Below are positions 55,105 to 64,000 of a DNA stretch of 64,000 bases, one piece after another. A program made the position numbers and the translations under genes. Within the stretch, counting starts at the first letter, position 1. Each line of letters starts with the position of its first letter. The DNA lies in the NCBI GenBank assembly GCA_019828595.1, contig JAHQRK010000024.1, positions 248,001-312,000 on the forward strand, written 5' to 3'. This stretch comes from Aphanomyces cochlioides (Eukaryota; Oomycota; Saprolegniomycetes; Saprolegniales; Verrucalvaceae). Under the pieces are notes generated by a model. The model was not told where the DNA came from. It did not search any database and saw only the letters and a program-made list of their open reading frames with translations.

Positions 55105-56044
55105 ATTGACGAATTTTAACCGGATAGTGTTAACGACTTTACTCCACAAAGCGAAGAGCTTTAGGAAGCAGTCGCAGTGTTAGATAGTAGTTGACGTCCA
55201 ACAGATTCAACGAGAAAGTTTTCGTCTGGTCGAGCGGTCGTTGCCACTCTGTGAGAGTTTGCAATGTCCAAGACGCTCTGAAAGTCTCCTGATCTGAAAG
55301 ATTGCTTGGAGCCTTTCTACCTTGCGCAGCATGTCTTGAAAAGCCAATTTAGTGCCCAAAATGGAATAACTCTTGGAGCCACAATACGGTGGGTCATCGT
55401 TTTGAAGATTTCATATTGCCCAAAAATGGAATTTCCAGGTTTGGTTACCTGACGCCCTCCCAACCTTACCTACTCTAGCTGGGAACGCATCAAATCCAAA
55501 TTGGTCAAGGGCGCTAACCCTTAAAACCAGCATACACCTGTGGTACAGCACAACAAATTCATTGATAAAGCTAAGCAGATCTGGTGCAATTGTCAACATT
55601 TTTTTCACTCTGAAAGAAAGAAGTGCCCTAACTTCATTGACATGACGATTGAGCAGTCGCACCTCCATCAACGAGCTCATCATCCCATTCTCATCAACAT
55701 AAACCTTCGTCCATTGTAGCTTGCTCAAGTTCTTTCTTCACGAAAAGCATTGACCACGGACGGCTGGAGGTTGTCTCGCTGAAATTTCGACGATATGATG
55801 ACAAGTCATCAACAAGTCCAAACGTGGATGGATCTCCACAAATGTCTCCCATGAGAAGAAAGATCTCTCTCCATAGTCAGCGACCATTCAACTCGACAAA
55901 ATCTTTTCAACCCCAACAAAACATATACACTGTATTGTCCTCACGTTAAGAGCTTAACAGCTGTAAATTACCAATATTAGTTACTGTCAGCTTCAAATTT
56001 GAGGACAAAACATAACTATAAATTATACTAGTACCACGTAAATA

Positions 56045-57603
56045 CAGTCTGATGCGAAACGTTAAGACACCTAACAGTTCGTGCGATATCTGAATGACCA
56101 TTAGAGATGAAGCCAAACAAAGACAAAGGGCCTTAGTCTAAGCAATTCTAAGGACTATCATGTAGCCTCCTCTGAGATATTAGTCACAGGGATTGAGTTA
56201 TACATATGACACATCCTCCGAGACTGTGCGAAAGGATAAGACATACCGATGAATTCGAGGATAGTGATCGATGTGCAGATGAAAACGAGTTGTATTATCA
56301 TTAATACGAAACTGTCGACCCATTCGCTTTGATAACATCAATACAGCGTTTCTTCATGCTCGAAATAAGCGAAAATAAGTATGGCTTGTCTAGCGCCTCC
56401 CACTCCTTCAAAATGCTTGCTTGAGCTCGAGCTGGGACGCGTATTGTTTTCCATTCTTGTACACACGCTGGGCTAGATATCCCCACACATTCTCTATAGG
56501 ATTTAAATCAGGAGAAAGGGCGGGCCAGTCCAATAGAGCTATTCCTTTCTCGCGTAAAAATTCCATAGTCAAACGAGCCGTATGAATGGGAGCATTATCT
56601 TGCTGGAAAATGTAATCACTGTCAAAGTGTCGACGTCCAGCAGGAATAAGAAACTTTTTTAGCATATGGCAGTAAGCCTCCGCATTTTGCTTGCCTTCAA
56701 GGAAGGCCAAAGTGGATTTTCCGTCGGCCCAAATGGCACCCCACACCATCACCGATCCTCCGCCATTTTGACGGCTGAAAAACGACTTTTTTTCACGGCC
56801 AAGGCAATGCCAATAAGATTTAAGGCCGTCGGGGCCATCCAAATTCCATTTCTTTTCATCGGAAAAGACAATTTTCGACCAGCATGCCATTCCAAAATCA
56901 ACCTTCTCTTCACACCACTGCAATCGACGTTCCTTGTGTTGAGTCGTCAGCTTTGGGGCCTTGTTCATTTTAGTGTACTTGAACTTTTTTGACGAGTTTA
57001 ATTGACGAGATATTGTTGAACGATCCACAGGAAGTATCAAGTCATTCTTGAGTTGAGCCGCCGACACAGGGTCGCGATTCATGGAGAAGAACATGAGACG
57101 CAAGTCTCCTTCGGACAGTTTTGAGGGACGGCCACCACCAAATCGCTTGCCGTAGTTTTCAGGAGACTTGAGATAGTTTGAAACGATTGTACGACTCCTT
57201 CCGAGGAACTTTGTAGTCTGCTTGACACTCATTCCAAACTCGATGCAGACATCAATTTTGCCTTGCTCGAATGGTGTCAATTGCTGGATAGCACGTCCCA
57301 TTAACAATTCTCGGGCCACGGGGGAGCGATGCAAACACCAAATGAGATCTGCCTGGTCGCGTGCAGCGTCGAAAATGATGAAATATGACAGATTTTTCTT
57401 ACATGTCTTAACCTTTCGCACAGCCAGTGAATCGTATTTTTTTAGAAATCTCTTGTGTCAGACTTCCAATTTGTAAGGAAATGAGCTTTTTGTACTCGTC
57501 ATGTGAAAACAAATAAATTGGGCCTTTGAAGAATTGTATATCTTAAAAATTGATTGAGAAAATATAATTTGAGAGGGGTGTCTTAACGTTTCGCATCAGA
57601 CTG
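56045..57603. mobile_element. Tc1/mariner element with perfect 27-bp terminal repeats and TA duplication
   Basis: The left end begins CAGTCTGATGCGAAACGTTA and the right end is its perfect inverted copy over 27 bases. The empty site is preserved at 33505-33515 (AAATATATGATCC); here it reads AAATA, element, TATATGATCC, which proves a TA target duplication. The length is 1,559 bp with one transposase gene on the minus strand. Confidence 0.95.
56301..57301 (-). pseudogene. Tc1 DD34E transposase with a late frameshift
   Basis: The likely start is ATG 57301 (MGRAIQQLTPFEQGKID). The N-terminal half has paired-like helix-turn-helix regions (FLGRSRTIVSNYL, GGGRPSKLSEGD). The catalytic residues are in IVFSDEKKWNLD, YIFQQDNAPIHTA and PDLNPIENVWGYL; 34 residues separate the second Asp from the Glu, hence DD34E. 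The frame ends at 56408 after LELKQAF, but one base earlier in phase it continues to 56301 with ILKEWEALDKPYLF and SMKKRCIDVIKANG, the normal Tc1 C-terminus. One base appears to be missing near 56412. The catalytic core is complete, so the shortened protein might keep some activity. Confidence 0.85.
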
Positions 57604-57740
57604 TATATGATCCTCACGTTCAGAGCAAGTCTTGAAACTTTGCCTTTCAGATGAACGGCAAATTATGACGTAAATTTTACCAAATACTAGTTACTCCGCT
57701 TCGAATTTGCGGGCAAAACATCAACATGTTTAGCTGTGTG

Positions 57741-59636
57741 TTATGTTCGGACAATCTCCACGCCGACAGCGTGCTGCACAAGACCCTGTGCAATTCTACT
57801 GGGCTCTTTGTGCACACGTCTCGTCGTAGTGAGGAAGTTTTGGACCTTGTAGTCTTGCACTTGGCCCTTCGGTATCACAAACACATATTCATACTTGATT
57901 CCCTGTTCTGTCACCCAGCTGAGAATCTTGATGAGAGATTCATGTGCAATGCCATGATCGTTGGAAATGGTCATTTGCAGCAAGTAGCACACCTGCCCAT
58001 TCCAATAGATTGCATCGATGGTAGCAAAATTCTTTTGTGTTGGCCGAAAGTACATCGCTTTGGCGGATTGCAAATCTGGAATCTCGCTCAAGTTTGAAAA
58101 ATACTGCACATTCACCTCAGCAGGTATCAAAATCGAATATTCAGCCTCCTGGCTAGCTTGAGAATTGTCGTGCAGTAATTTTCCAACGAGTCTGTGTTCT
58201 CCAAAACTTGCCCAAAGACGATGGCAAAAAATCTCAAACAACTTGCCACGAAAGCCCGACGAATTGGTATCTTCCGCATTGGCAACCATAAACGCCGTCA
58301 ATTGGTCCATGGAGTCGTTCATCAATTTATCGTAAACCTTCTCCGCGATGTTATTCGAGCCAAAGGTCACATAGAATCTGAAGTATGCTCTAGAACTTGC
58401 ATGCTGCGGAAACATATGAAGCAGTCGATGAGGGTACAATTTTTCATTGACTTCTTCCCAGCCGCGGACCACGTTGATGATATGCAGTGCATTGACATGA
58501 GAATAGGCTTGGTTGGCATCGCTGAAATGACCCTCCGCATCTTTTGAACTTGAAAATACGTATCGTGCAATTCCTCCAAAGACTTGAAAGCGTTCTTTTA
58601 CTTGTTCGGTAGTAATACCAGCGACTTGGGCAGCGATGCAGAGTTCCTTTTCGGTCCAAGGAGGCATGACGTACTGCACATTTTTGGACTTTAAAAATGT
58701 CTTGTAATCGGCATAGCCAGGAGATGTAAACAAAATCGACACACCTGCCCAGCTGAATAAGTGATTTGATCGTCCATCAATCAAGCGGATCACGTTTTTG
58801 TTCAATTTGTATTGGCGTAATTCTTCAATAGTTGAGATATAACGGAACTCACCATTTTCAAAAATACACGTATCTTCGGTACAATCAATGACCAAAATTC
58901 TTCCTGGAAATGGTTCTTGCGTCAGGCGAAAGACGCAGTAAGCATAAAATCGGCTTTTACCAATACCTGGATTACCCGTGATTCCCACACTTTGATAGCG
59001 ATTCTCGATATCTTCTAGTAATAACTTGAACAATTCTTCATAGCATGGACGAACAAAGACGCTTTGTTGCCCGATGTCGTTCATCAAAATAGGAAACTGT
59101 ACATCAAACTTTCGGAAGCGTCTTGTTTGTGACCCAGAAGTCGTCGACTCGTGTGCAGTCTTATTGTCTTCCATTTCCTTGTCATCCAAACTGATGTTTT
59201 GAAACGCTCCATTGTACTTCATTTCCAGCCACTCGTCCAAACTGAGCTCAATAGAGCAAAACTCAGTTAATTCGGAAGTGAACCATTCTCCTCGCGGCAC
59301 TGGGCTCATCAATTTCATTCTCTTTGTTGGATAAGCTTCAGCTCGAATAACCACAAACAATACTTCCTCCAATTTGCCGAGTTGTTCTCCAATCATTTCG
59401 GTAGAATCAAGAGGGTTCTCATTTCTGTCAAAAGCGGCTTTGTTGGTGTAGACGTCGAGTTTCGATTGTAGTATTCCTTCCAATACATCCCCATTTTGAT
59501 GATATTTCGCAATCACTTTCTCCATGAAATCATCAATATACCTGTTCGAAGGGATCTCCACTTTGGTTGTAGTTCCTTTAATCGGGTTGCCACTGCCGTC
59601 AGCGATAACAAACCAGACGAGTCGGTTGCTTGCCAT
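57741..59636 (-). CDS. Crinkler-type protein: header, P-loop NTPase, restriction-nuclease-like domain
   Basis: A 631-residue protein. The ATG at 59636 is chosen because it gives the conserved MASNRLVWFVIADGSGNP start; the frame is open 27 codons further up. The header covers about 1-100 with LDVYTNKAAF and EVLFVVIRAEA. The linker KRMKLMSPVPRGEWF, NTPase (Walker A GNPGIGKS) and nuclease-like part (FRGKLFEIF, IDAIYWNGQVCYLLQMT) follow. From KLMSPVPR onward it differs from the gene at 33641 by only a handful of residues (LHIINVV for LQIINVV, LLHMFPQ for LLYMFPQ, KEPSR for KKPSR), while the headers are strongly different. Its header is close to that of the pseudogene at 29491. Function as a CRN effector with NTP-dependent nuclease action is inferred from the family. 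Confidence 0.85.
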   Translation of the reverse strand: MASNRLVWFVIADGSGNPIKGTTTKVEIPSNRYIDDFMEKVIAKYHQNGDVLEGILQSKLDVYTNKAAFDRNENPLDSTEMIGEQLGKLEEVLFVVIRAEAYPTKRMKLMSPVPRGEWFTSELTEFCSIELSLDEWLEMKYNGAFQNISLDDKEMEDNKTAHESTTSGSQTRRFRKFDVQFPILMNDIGQQSVFVRPCYEELFKLLLEDIENRYQSVGITGNPGIGKSRFYAYCVFRLTQEPFPGRILVIDCTEDTCIFENGEFRYISTIEELRQYKLNKNVIRLIDGRSNHLFSWAGVSILFTSPGYADYKTFLKSKNVQYVMPPWTEKELCIAAQVAGITTEQVKERFQVFGGIARYVFSSSKDAEGHFSDANQAYSHVNALHIINVVRGWEEVNEKLYPHRLLHMFPQHASSRAYFRFYVTFGSNNIAEKVYDKLMNDSMDQLTAFMVANAEDTNSSGFRGKLFEIFCHRLWASFGEHRLVGKLLHDNSQASQEAEYSILIPAEVNVQYFSNLSEIPDLQSAKAMYFRPTQKNFATIDAIYWNGQVCYLLQMTISNDHGIAHESLIKILSWVTEQGIKYEYVFVIPKGQVQDYKVQNFLTTTRRVHKEPSRIAQGLVQHAVGVEIVRT

Positions 59637-60893
59637 TTTCCAAATTGAAAAATCAGGGACGAGGTACTCACTGTCAGATTGGATATATGCATTATTAAGG
59701 TCTATCCATTTATACAAATATAAATAGAAAAAGGTATTGTTGATTTGATACGAATTTCCAGACCCCGTTCAATCGAATCACGGACGCGAAGTCTACAGTA
59801 CGACCTTTCCATCCCTTCTAGTCTAAAATGCGCCTAGATCACTCAAACAAGTCTATCGTGGCCACTTTGGCATCGTCCCCAGTCGACTGTATGTCTTCAT
59901 TGCTTGAATCAACTTAACTCTGCCATAGATCCATCCAACGCATCAATTGACACTTCGTTGGCCCTGTCGTCAACACAGTCTGGTCATTACGACTTCACGA
60001 CCGTGCTAGTCAACGCAGCTTCATTGTCAAATGGCAGTGCCTGAGAGAGGGTGTGAGCTGATATTGTTACCAAAGAGATTAAATTTGTTTCAAATTTGAA
60101 CTCCATTTCTATTCATGGCTTAGATTTCGTGCCAGTAGGAGATCCGATCGAATCATCTCCGAAGAGGCAGTTTAATGTCCATTAAGTCTTTGACTACATA
60201 ACGAAATATCTATCGCTTCTACCTGGTAGTCCAACTTTGCCGTAGATCCATGGAACGCATCAATCGGCACTGTGTTCCTTTGGACGCGTGAATCGTCGCC
60301 GTGTACCTTCCTCCACAGTAATCAACGCTGGGTCAACTTGCTTGTCTACAGTGTGAGAAATTCAAGCTCCTTGCCTAACGACAACCGAGGACACGCAAAA
60401 AAACAGTCGCCGCTCTGCTGACCTGGTTCTACAGGATTGGACACACAAGCAAGTGAATCGTTGTGCTGTGTTGGCCGGATTTTCCTCGGCTCATGTAACC
60501 TCACAAAGACCGCAACAATATCGATTTAATACAGTAGATAAATCGGTAGTTTTATCATGTTCAATATTCACAATGATTCTTTTTCATCCACACACTGGTC
60601 TGTGACGAAAAGGTTGCAACACATTCTCGAAGGGTGGAATATTTCAGCACATATGCGCGCACCCACCTTTACTTCAATTAGGGATATTTCCCCTCGATTT
60701 CCCACCAATATCTATCAATCTAGGATAATTCCCATGATAAATGGGTCTCAGGTGTAGACAGTAGTGCAGTAGAGTAATTTGTTACAACTTCCTGTGATTC
60801 CCCGATTTCAGCCTGCATTTTCTTGTTTTTGGTGTGCACATTTTCTGTACTCCCTCCCAAAAATAGCATAAAACACACATTTATGTTATATTT
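59637..60893. other. CRN upstream region, no recognisable gene
   Basis: Two internal stretches resemble each other: ATAGATCCATCCAACGCATCAATTGACAC near 59925 and GTAGATCCATGGAACGCATCAATCGGCAC near 60242, with further loose similarity downstream of each, so an old duplication of about 150 bp is likely. A patch near 59700-59740 resembles 38430-38470. No coding region is supported. Confidence 0.4.
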
Positions 60894-61097
60894 ATGTTCG
60901 ATTTGTGTATCAATTCTGTGTTCTGCATATGTTCGAGTTCAGTGTCACAGCCACCCAAAAACACAGAGCAGACACAAGACTGCGAGGGAGTGCGAGCGAT
61001 GAGGAGTGCTCGTTGGAGGTGGCTTCAGCACAGACAAACCGTGAAGACAGAAGAAAGGCAGTCCAGCCTGCAGCTCGCTTGCTTGTTGCGACTCCGC

Positions 61098-62255
61098 ATG
61101 ATGATTCGGACACGCAATACGGTAAAGAAATACTGTATTTTCTGCAACCTCACAAGTTTAAAGATTCAATCGACAGCGCTTGTGGACGGCTCCAAGATCC
61201 CCTGGCATACGATGTATGCTAGCAAGTGCAATGAGAGCTTCATTGCAACAACAAGCCTCGACTACGAATCCTTCGAGAAACTTTTAGCAGTATTCTCATC
61301 GAAATACATCGTAAAGTCTGGACCTGGTATAAATATTAAATATCAATGAATATACAACTAACAGGAAAGTAGGTCAGCGTGGGCGTCCCAGTCGATGCTC
61401 GCATAAGCATGTTGTTCTTGCGTGCCTGCTGCACTCGTATGCTGCTCCAGTTGAGCACAAAACTCTGAGTGAGTTGTTTGGAATTCCCCCTTCAACACTT
61501 TCTCGTGTACTTTCAAAGGCCGAGATAGCACTGAGTGCTGCACTTCGAGATATCCCATAGGCAAGAATTCAATTCCCAAACCTTGAAACACAGCAATCAT
61601 GGGCTGACTCATGTTGTTTTCGAGAGCCCAATGCCCCGAGGGTTGCATTCTTTCTTGATGGAAAGAACTACGATGTCCAAGAGCCTTCAAGTAGAGATAT
61701 TCAAAACGCTTATTACAATGGTATGGACGGGGGTATTGATGTTTTAACTAATTACTAGGCTGGTTGCATTCGACATTCGTCACTGGGGTTTTACTCTACG
61801 GCGTTGATGGGACATTGGTTTGGGGCCAACAAAACTTTCCTGGTTCGTGGAATGACAGCGAAATGAGCCGTCCACTGCAGGAACTTCTACAGTCACCTGG
61901 AGTACTTGCACCGGAAGTCTGTGTTGCTGCAGACTCAGCGTTTTCTGTGAGCAAAGAGAACTTTGGCCGCATTGTCATGCCTCTCAAAAAGGAGGATTTA
62001 GAAAAAGCGTCGACAGATTGTCAAGATGCTATGATCGTAGTTAGCAATGCAATTACCTCGCTTCGTCAAGCTGCTGAATGGGGCATGGGATCTGCATCGA
62101 AAACTTATCGTGCCCTTTTGCTGCCTTTGCCGTACAACCCACAAATCAGGGCTCGTCGACTTTCAGTGATATATCGTCTCTACAATTATCGTGTGCGAAG
62201 CACGGGTATTAGCCAAATCCGATCTGTATTTCAACAAACACAAGTTGTAGATTAG
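61098..62255 (+). pseudogene. Third Harbinger-type DDE transposase, two introns, one stop codon
   Basis: Exons to 61326, 61373-61720 and 61759-62255 join in frame across introns of 46 bp (GTATAA...GTAG) and 38 bp (GTATGG...CTAG). The junctions read KSGPG/QRGRPSRCSHKHVV and AYYNG/WLHSTFVTGVLL. Catalytic blocks are FFLDGKNYDVQEPS, GSWNDSEMSR and CVAADSAFSVS, followed by the terminal helix block SLRQAAEWGMGSAS. A TAG at 61558-61560 interrupts RDIP/ARIQFPN, probably from an earlier Glu codon. All other motifs are present, so it died recently or carries an assembly error. The start at 61098 is a guess. Confidence 0.7.
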
Positions 62256-62273
62256 CTTTAATTAGCTGTAACT

Positions 62274-63000
62274 CTACTTTGAATCTGACGTGCCCATCAA
62301 TTTCGACATAAATGCCATCATTAGCATGTCATGTTTTTCCTCGCGTTTGCGTGCTTCACGTTCACGTTCATCACGTTCTAACTTTTCTTGACGACGAATT
62401 TCAGCTTGTTCCATTCGCATTGTTGTTCTCGCTCTTCCATCTTCATCATAAAAGTCAATAACGCGTCGTTGGGAGCTGGAGCCGGCGGGGTAGACAGTTT
62501 TGCTAGAAAATATCAATGAATAAATGAGATAAAATTCTTACCGATGACAGATCAAGAGAAGATCGTCGCTGCGCTGCCATTGACATTGCCGGCACTCCAC
62601 GTTCTGGCTTTAACGCCACAATAGCCTCTGGGGTTAAACCAAGGCGTGGAGAAGCTCGTGATGCATCAGGGACAAATACAGTATTTTCTTCGGTTGAATC
62701 TTCGTCGTCGTCTTCATGTTGGCTTGAGTTAACACACATTTCTGTATTGTTATCATTAAGCTCAAGAACACCTACGTGACTCTTGATGTCTTCAAAGATT
62801 CGCTTCGCTCGCTGGACTTCTGGGGGGCAGTATGGGTCCCCAGAAGGCTTTGGTTTGTTTTTAAGGCCGAGAAACTTCCGGCGTAAGATGTCGCTGTCTC
62901 GGTTTGGCCATTCAGTTGGAGCATTTTGATTAAAGGCATACGCAACATGTTCCCACATATTTTGCCCGAACGGTTTCAATTCCTCCACAAGCTCCAACAA
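62274..63000 (-). pseudogene. Myb/SANT-like partner of the third Harbinger element
   Basis: The first part (63000-62558) reads LLELVEELKPFGQNMWEHVA, then PTEWPNRDSDILRRKFLGL, a trihelix-type DNA-binding domain, and an acidic patch EDDDEDSTEENT. A GTAAGA donor follows DLSS, and a TTTTCTAG acceptor lies 38 bases on. The second part (62516-62274) is a charged coiled coil (EIRRQEKLERDERERE) ending GTSDSK. As written, the splice leaves the two parts one base out of frame, so either the exon ends differ or there is an indel. The true start lies further right, near SETRRLLELVEE at about 63020. It is convergent to the transposase at 61098-62255, as in the other Harbinger elements. Confidence 0.55.
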
Positions 63001-63289
63001 CCGTCTGGTCTCACTGTGCGTGAATTGCGCGACTTCGCACGAGACTTACGGGAGCGCTCCAACGATGTTGGAGAAGGCAAAAATGGGAATGGCTGTTGTG
63101 GCGATTTAGCGACCGTGTATGTAACTAATATGCACATCTCTTGCACATATTTATTTGAATCAAAACATAGTCTTGTGAGACATATTCTACGTATCGAAGG
63201 CATTTGTGTCCAATTTGTGTGCAAAATTTCTTTAATATATGTGCATTCTGTGTTGACGTTTATTTGTGTCTGTGTTGTTTTTGGGAGTC

Positions 63290-63825
63290 TTCCATTGGGT
63301 CACGACCGTCACTGGTTTGGACGAGTCGACAGCAAATTTGGTGCCAGGACCGTAGAACGTGTGGTTGTTCATGCGACATGGATTGAAATCACAGCCGTCC
63401 TTATCGCAAACACCACTGTAACGGGTGGTGTCACCGCATTCAACTGGGTTAGTGCAGTGGTATTGACCTGTGATCCTGCAAGGATGCGACATGTACGCTT
63501 GACTGTTGGAGTTGGATTCCCAAATATCCATTTCGAGGCAGCATGAGTCATAGGCACCACCTCCAGAGGCTGTCCACTTCTTCACGTTGGCTTCACCGTT
63601 GATAAACTTGATGTCGTGAGGACACTTGGACACCCCTCCGTCCTTCTCCATCTGGACAAAGTACAAGGCAGCATTCATGCCGCAAGGAAGTTGCGAGACA
63701 TCCACGTCGAATGTGAATTCCTTGTTGACTTGTACAATTTGTAGTTGCGATCGTCCTCGAGGAGATAGATTCGAGACCCAACATTGTTGCCGTAAAGGAC
63801 CGACTTGATTGCCCGATGCCATGAT
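63290..63825 (-). pseudogene. Internal GH7 fragment of the 3340-5172 subtype
   Basis: From about 63825 it reads IMASGNQVG, then a damaged stretch, [60 protein letters not shown] and [19 protein letters not shown], ending at VTVVTQ near 63294. It matches residues of about 102-308 of the 610-residue GH7 protein. Eighteen residues (YPTN to CDAQ) are deleted and the stretch after NQVG is frameshifted. Signal peptide, linker and CBM1 are absent. The right-hand margin of the third Harbinger element lies close to its left end. Confidence 0.85.
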
Positions 63826-64000
63826 TATTGACTTCCTTTGATAGCTTATGCCACGCACAGACGCCCTCGTACAGTCTCTCTTGTTATTCTTATTTGATCC
63901 GCGATCTTTCCGGTAAGCTCATCCGGCCGTGTCTCTTCTGATTGCATGCAGTATGTGATGGTGTCATGGGCAGAAACCACAACAGCCTCCCATGCCAATG
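63826..64000. other. Window end, nothing recognised
   Basis: No gene or repeat is recognised between the GH7 fragment and the end of the window. Confidence 0.4.

Larger units (their letters stand above)
55105..59315. repeat. Segmental duplication unit B, interrupted by a Tc1 element
   Basis: Removing 56045-57603 and one TA leaves about 2,650 bp that match unit A (32565-35213) almost without change, including the 105-codon frame at 55411-55728. The differences I noticed are few and scattered, such as GGATCCCC/GGATCTCC near 33297/55834. Confidence 0.75.

Noticed and set aside
57422..57600. N-terminal extension of the Tc1 transposase (frame open to 57421)
   Set aside because: The extension starts at GTG and lacks family similarity; ATG 57301 is followed by the normal start of the DNA-binding domain.
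60800..63295. Exact ends of the third Harbinger element (CTCCC...AAAAATA-like words at both sides)
   Set aside because: The inverted match is short and interrupted, and no clean 3-bp target duplication could be seen, so the element limits are left open.

Overview
The window looks like a piece of an oomycete genome. It carries intron-less secreted cellulases of the GH5 and GH7 families with CBM1 modules, a family of Crinkler (CRN)-type proteins with a ubiquitin-like header, a P-loop NTPase and a restriction-nuclease-like C-terminus, and a dense eukaryotic transposon load (Harbinger, Mutator, piggyBac, Tc1/mariner, Ty3/gypsy) whose few visible introns are only 38-46 bp long. Cellulases with CBM1 next to CRN genes would fit a saprolegnialean such as Aphanomyces, but the genus is an inference. 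No rRNA, CRISPR array or bacterial operon is present.

Layout. (1) 0.9-8.1 kb is a cellulase cluster: a GH5 endoglucanase (+), a GH7 enzyme (-) convergent to it, and a second GH7 (-). (2) 8.2-22.3 kb has no host gene I recognise. It is filled with transposons: a Harbinger element with its Myb-like partner, a second decayed Harbinger pair, a 0.8-kb MITE, a decayed MULE, a 605-bp Tourist-type MITE with TTA duplications, two tandem fold-back repeats and two adjacent hairpins. (3) 22,360-28,138 is a giant inverted repeat. Two arms of about 2.65 kb, apparently identical where compared, each carry one GH7 gene, head to head around a 489-bp unique spacer. Nearly the same GH7 gene is also present at 6.2-7.9 kb. 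(4) 28.1-35.5 kb holds CRN genes: two pseudogenes and one intact 627-residue protein. (5) 36-49.7 kb is again transposon territory: a piggyBac element with TTAA ends, a CRN fragment, a decayed Ty3/gypsy retrotransposon with an intact antisense ORF, a truncated DDE transposase, and an apparently intact mariner element with perfect terminal repeats. (6) 49.8-59.6 kb is a second CRN block: a header-nuclease deletion fusion, a GH7 pseudogene abutting a 5'-truncated CRN, and a second full-length CRN (631 residues). The last lies in a segmental duplication of the 32.6-35.2 kb segment, and a Tc1 element has since inserted precisely into this copy. (7) 59.6-64 kb holds a third Harbinger-type pair and a GH7 gene fragment.

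Biology. The cellulases have signal peptides and CBM1 modules and would act outside the cell on crystalline cellulose, either plant material or the cellulose wall of the organism itself. The CRN proteins belong to a family of intracellular effectors. The two families are physically intermingled and share flanking non-coding repeats, so they appear to have been amplified together. The copies range from intact and near-identical (recent duplication or gene conversion) to frameshifted relics. Sequence identities were judged by eye from translations and local alignment, not computed.
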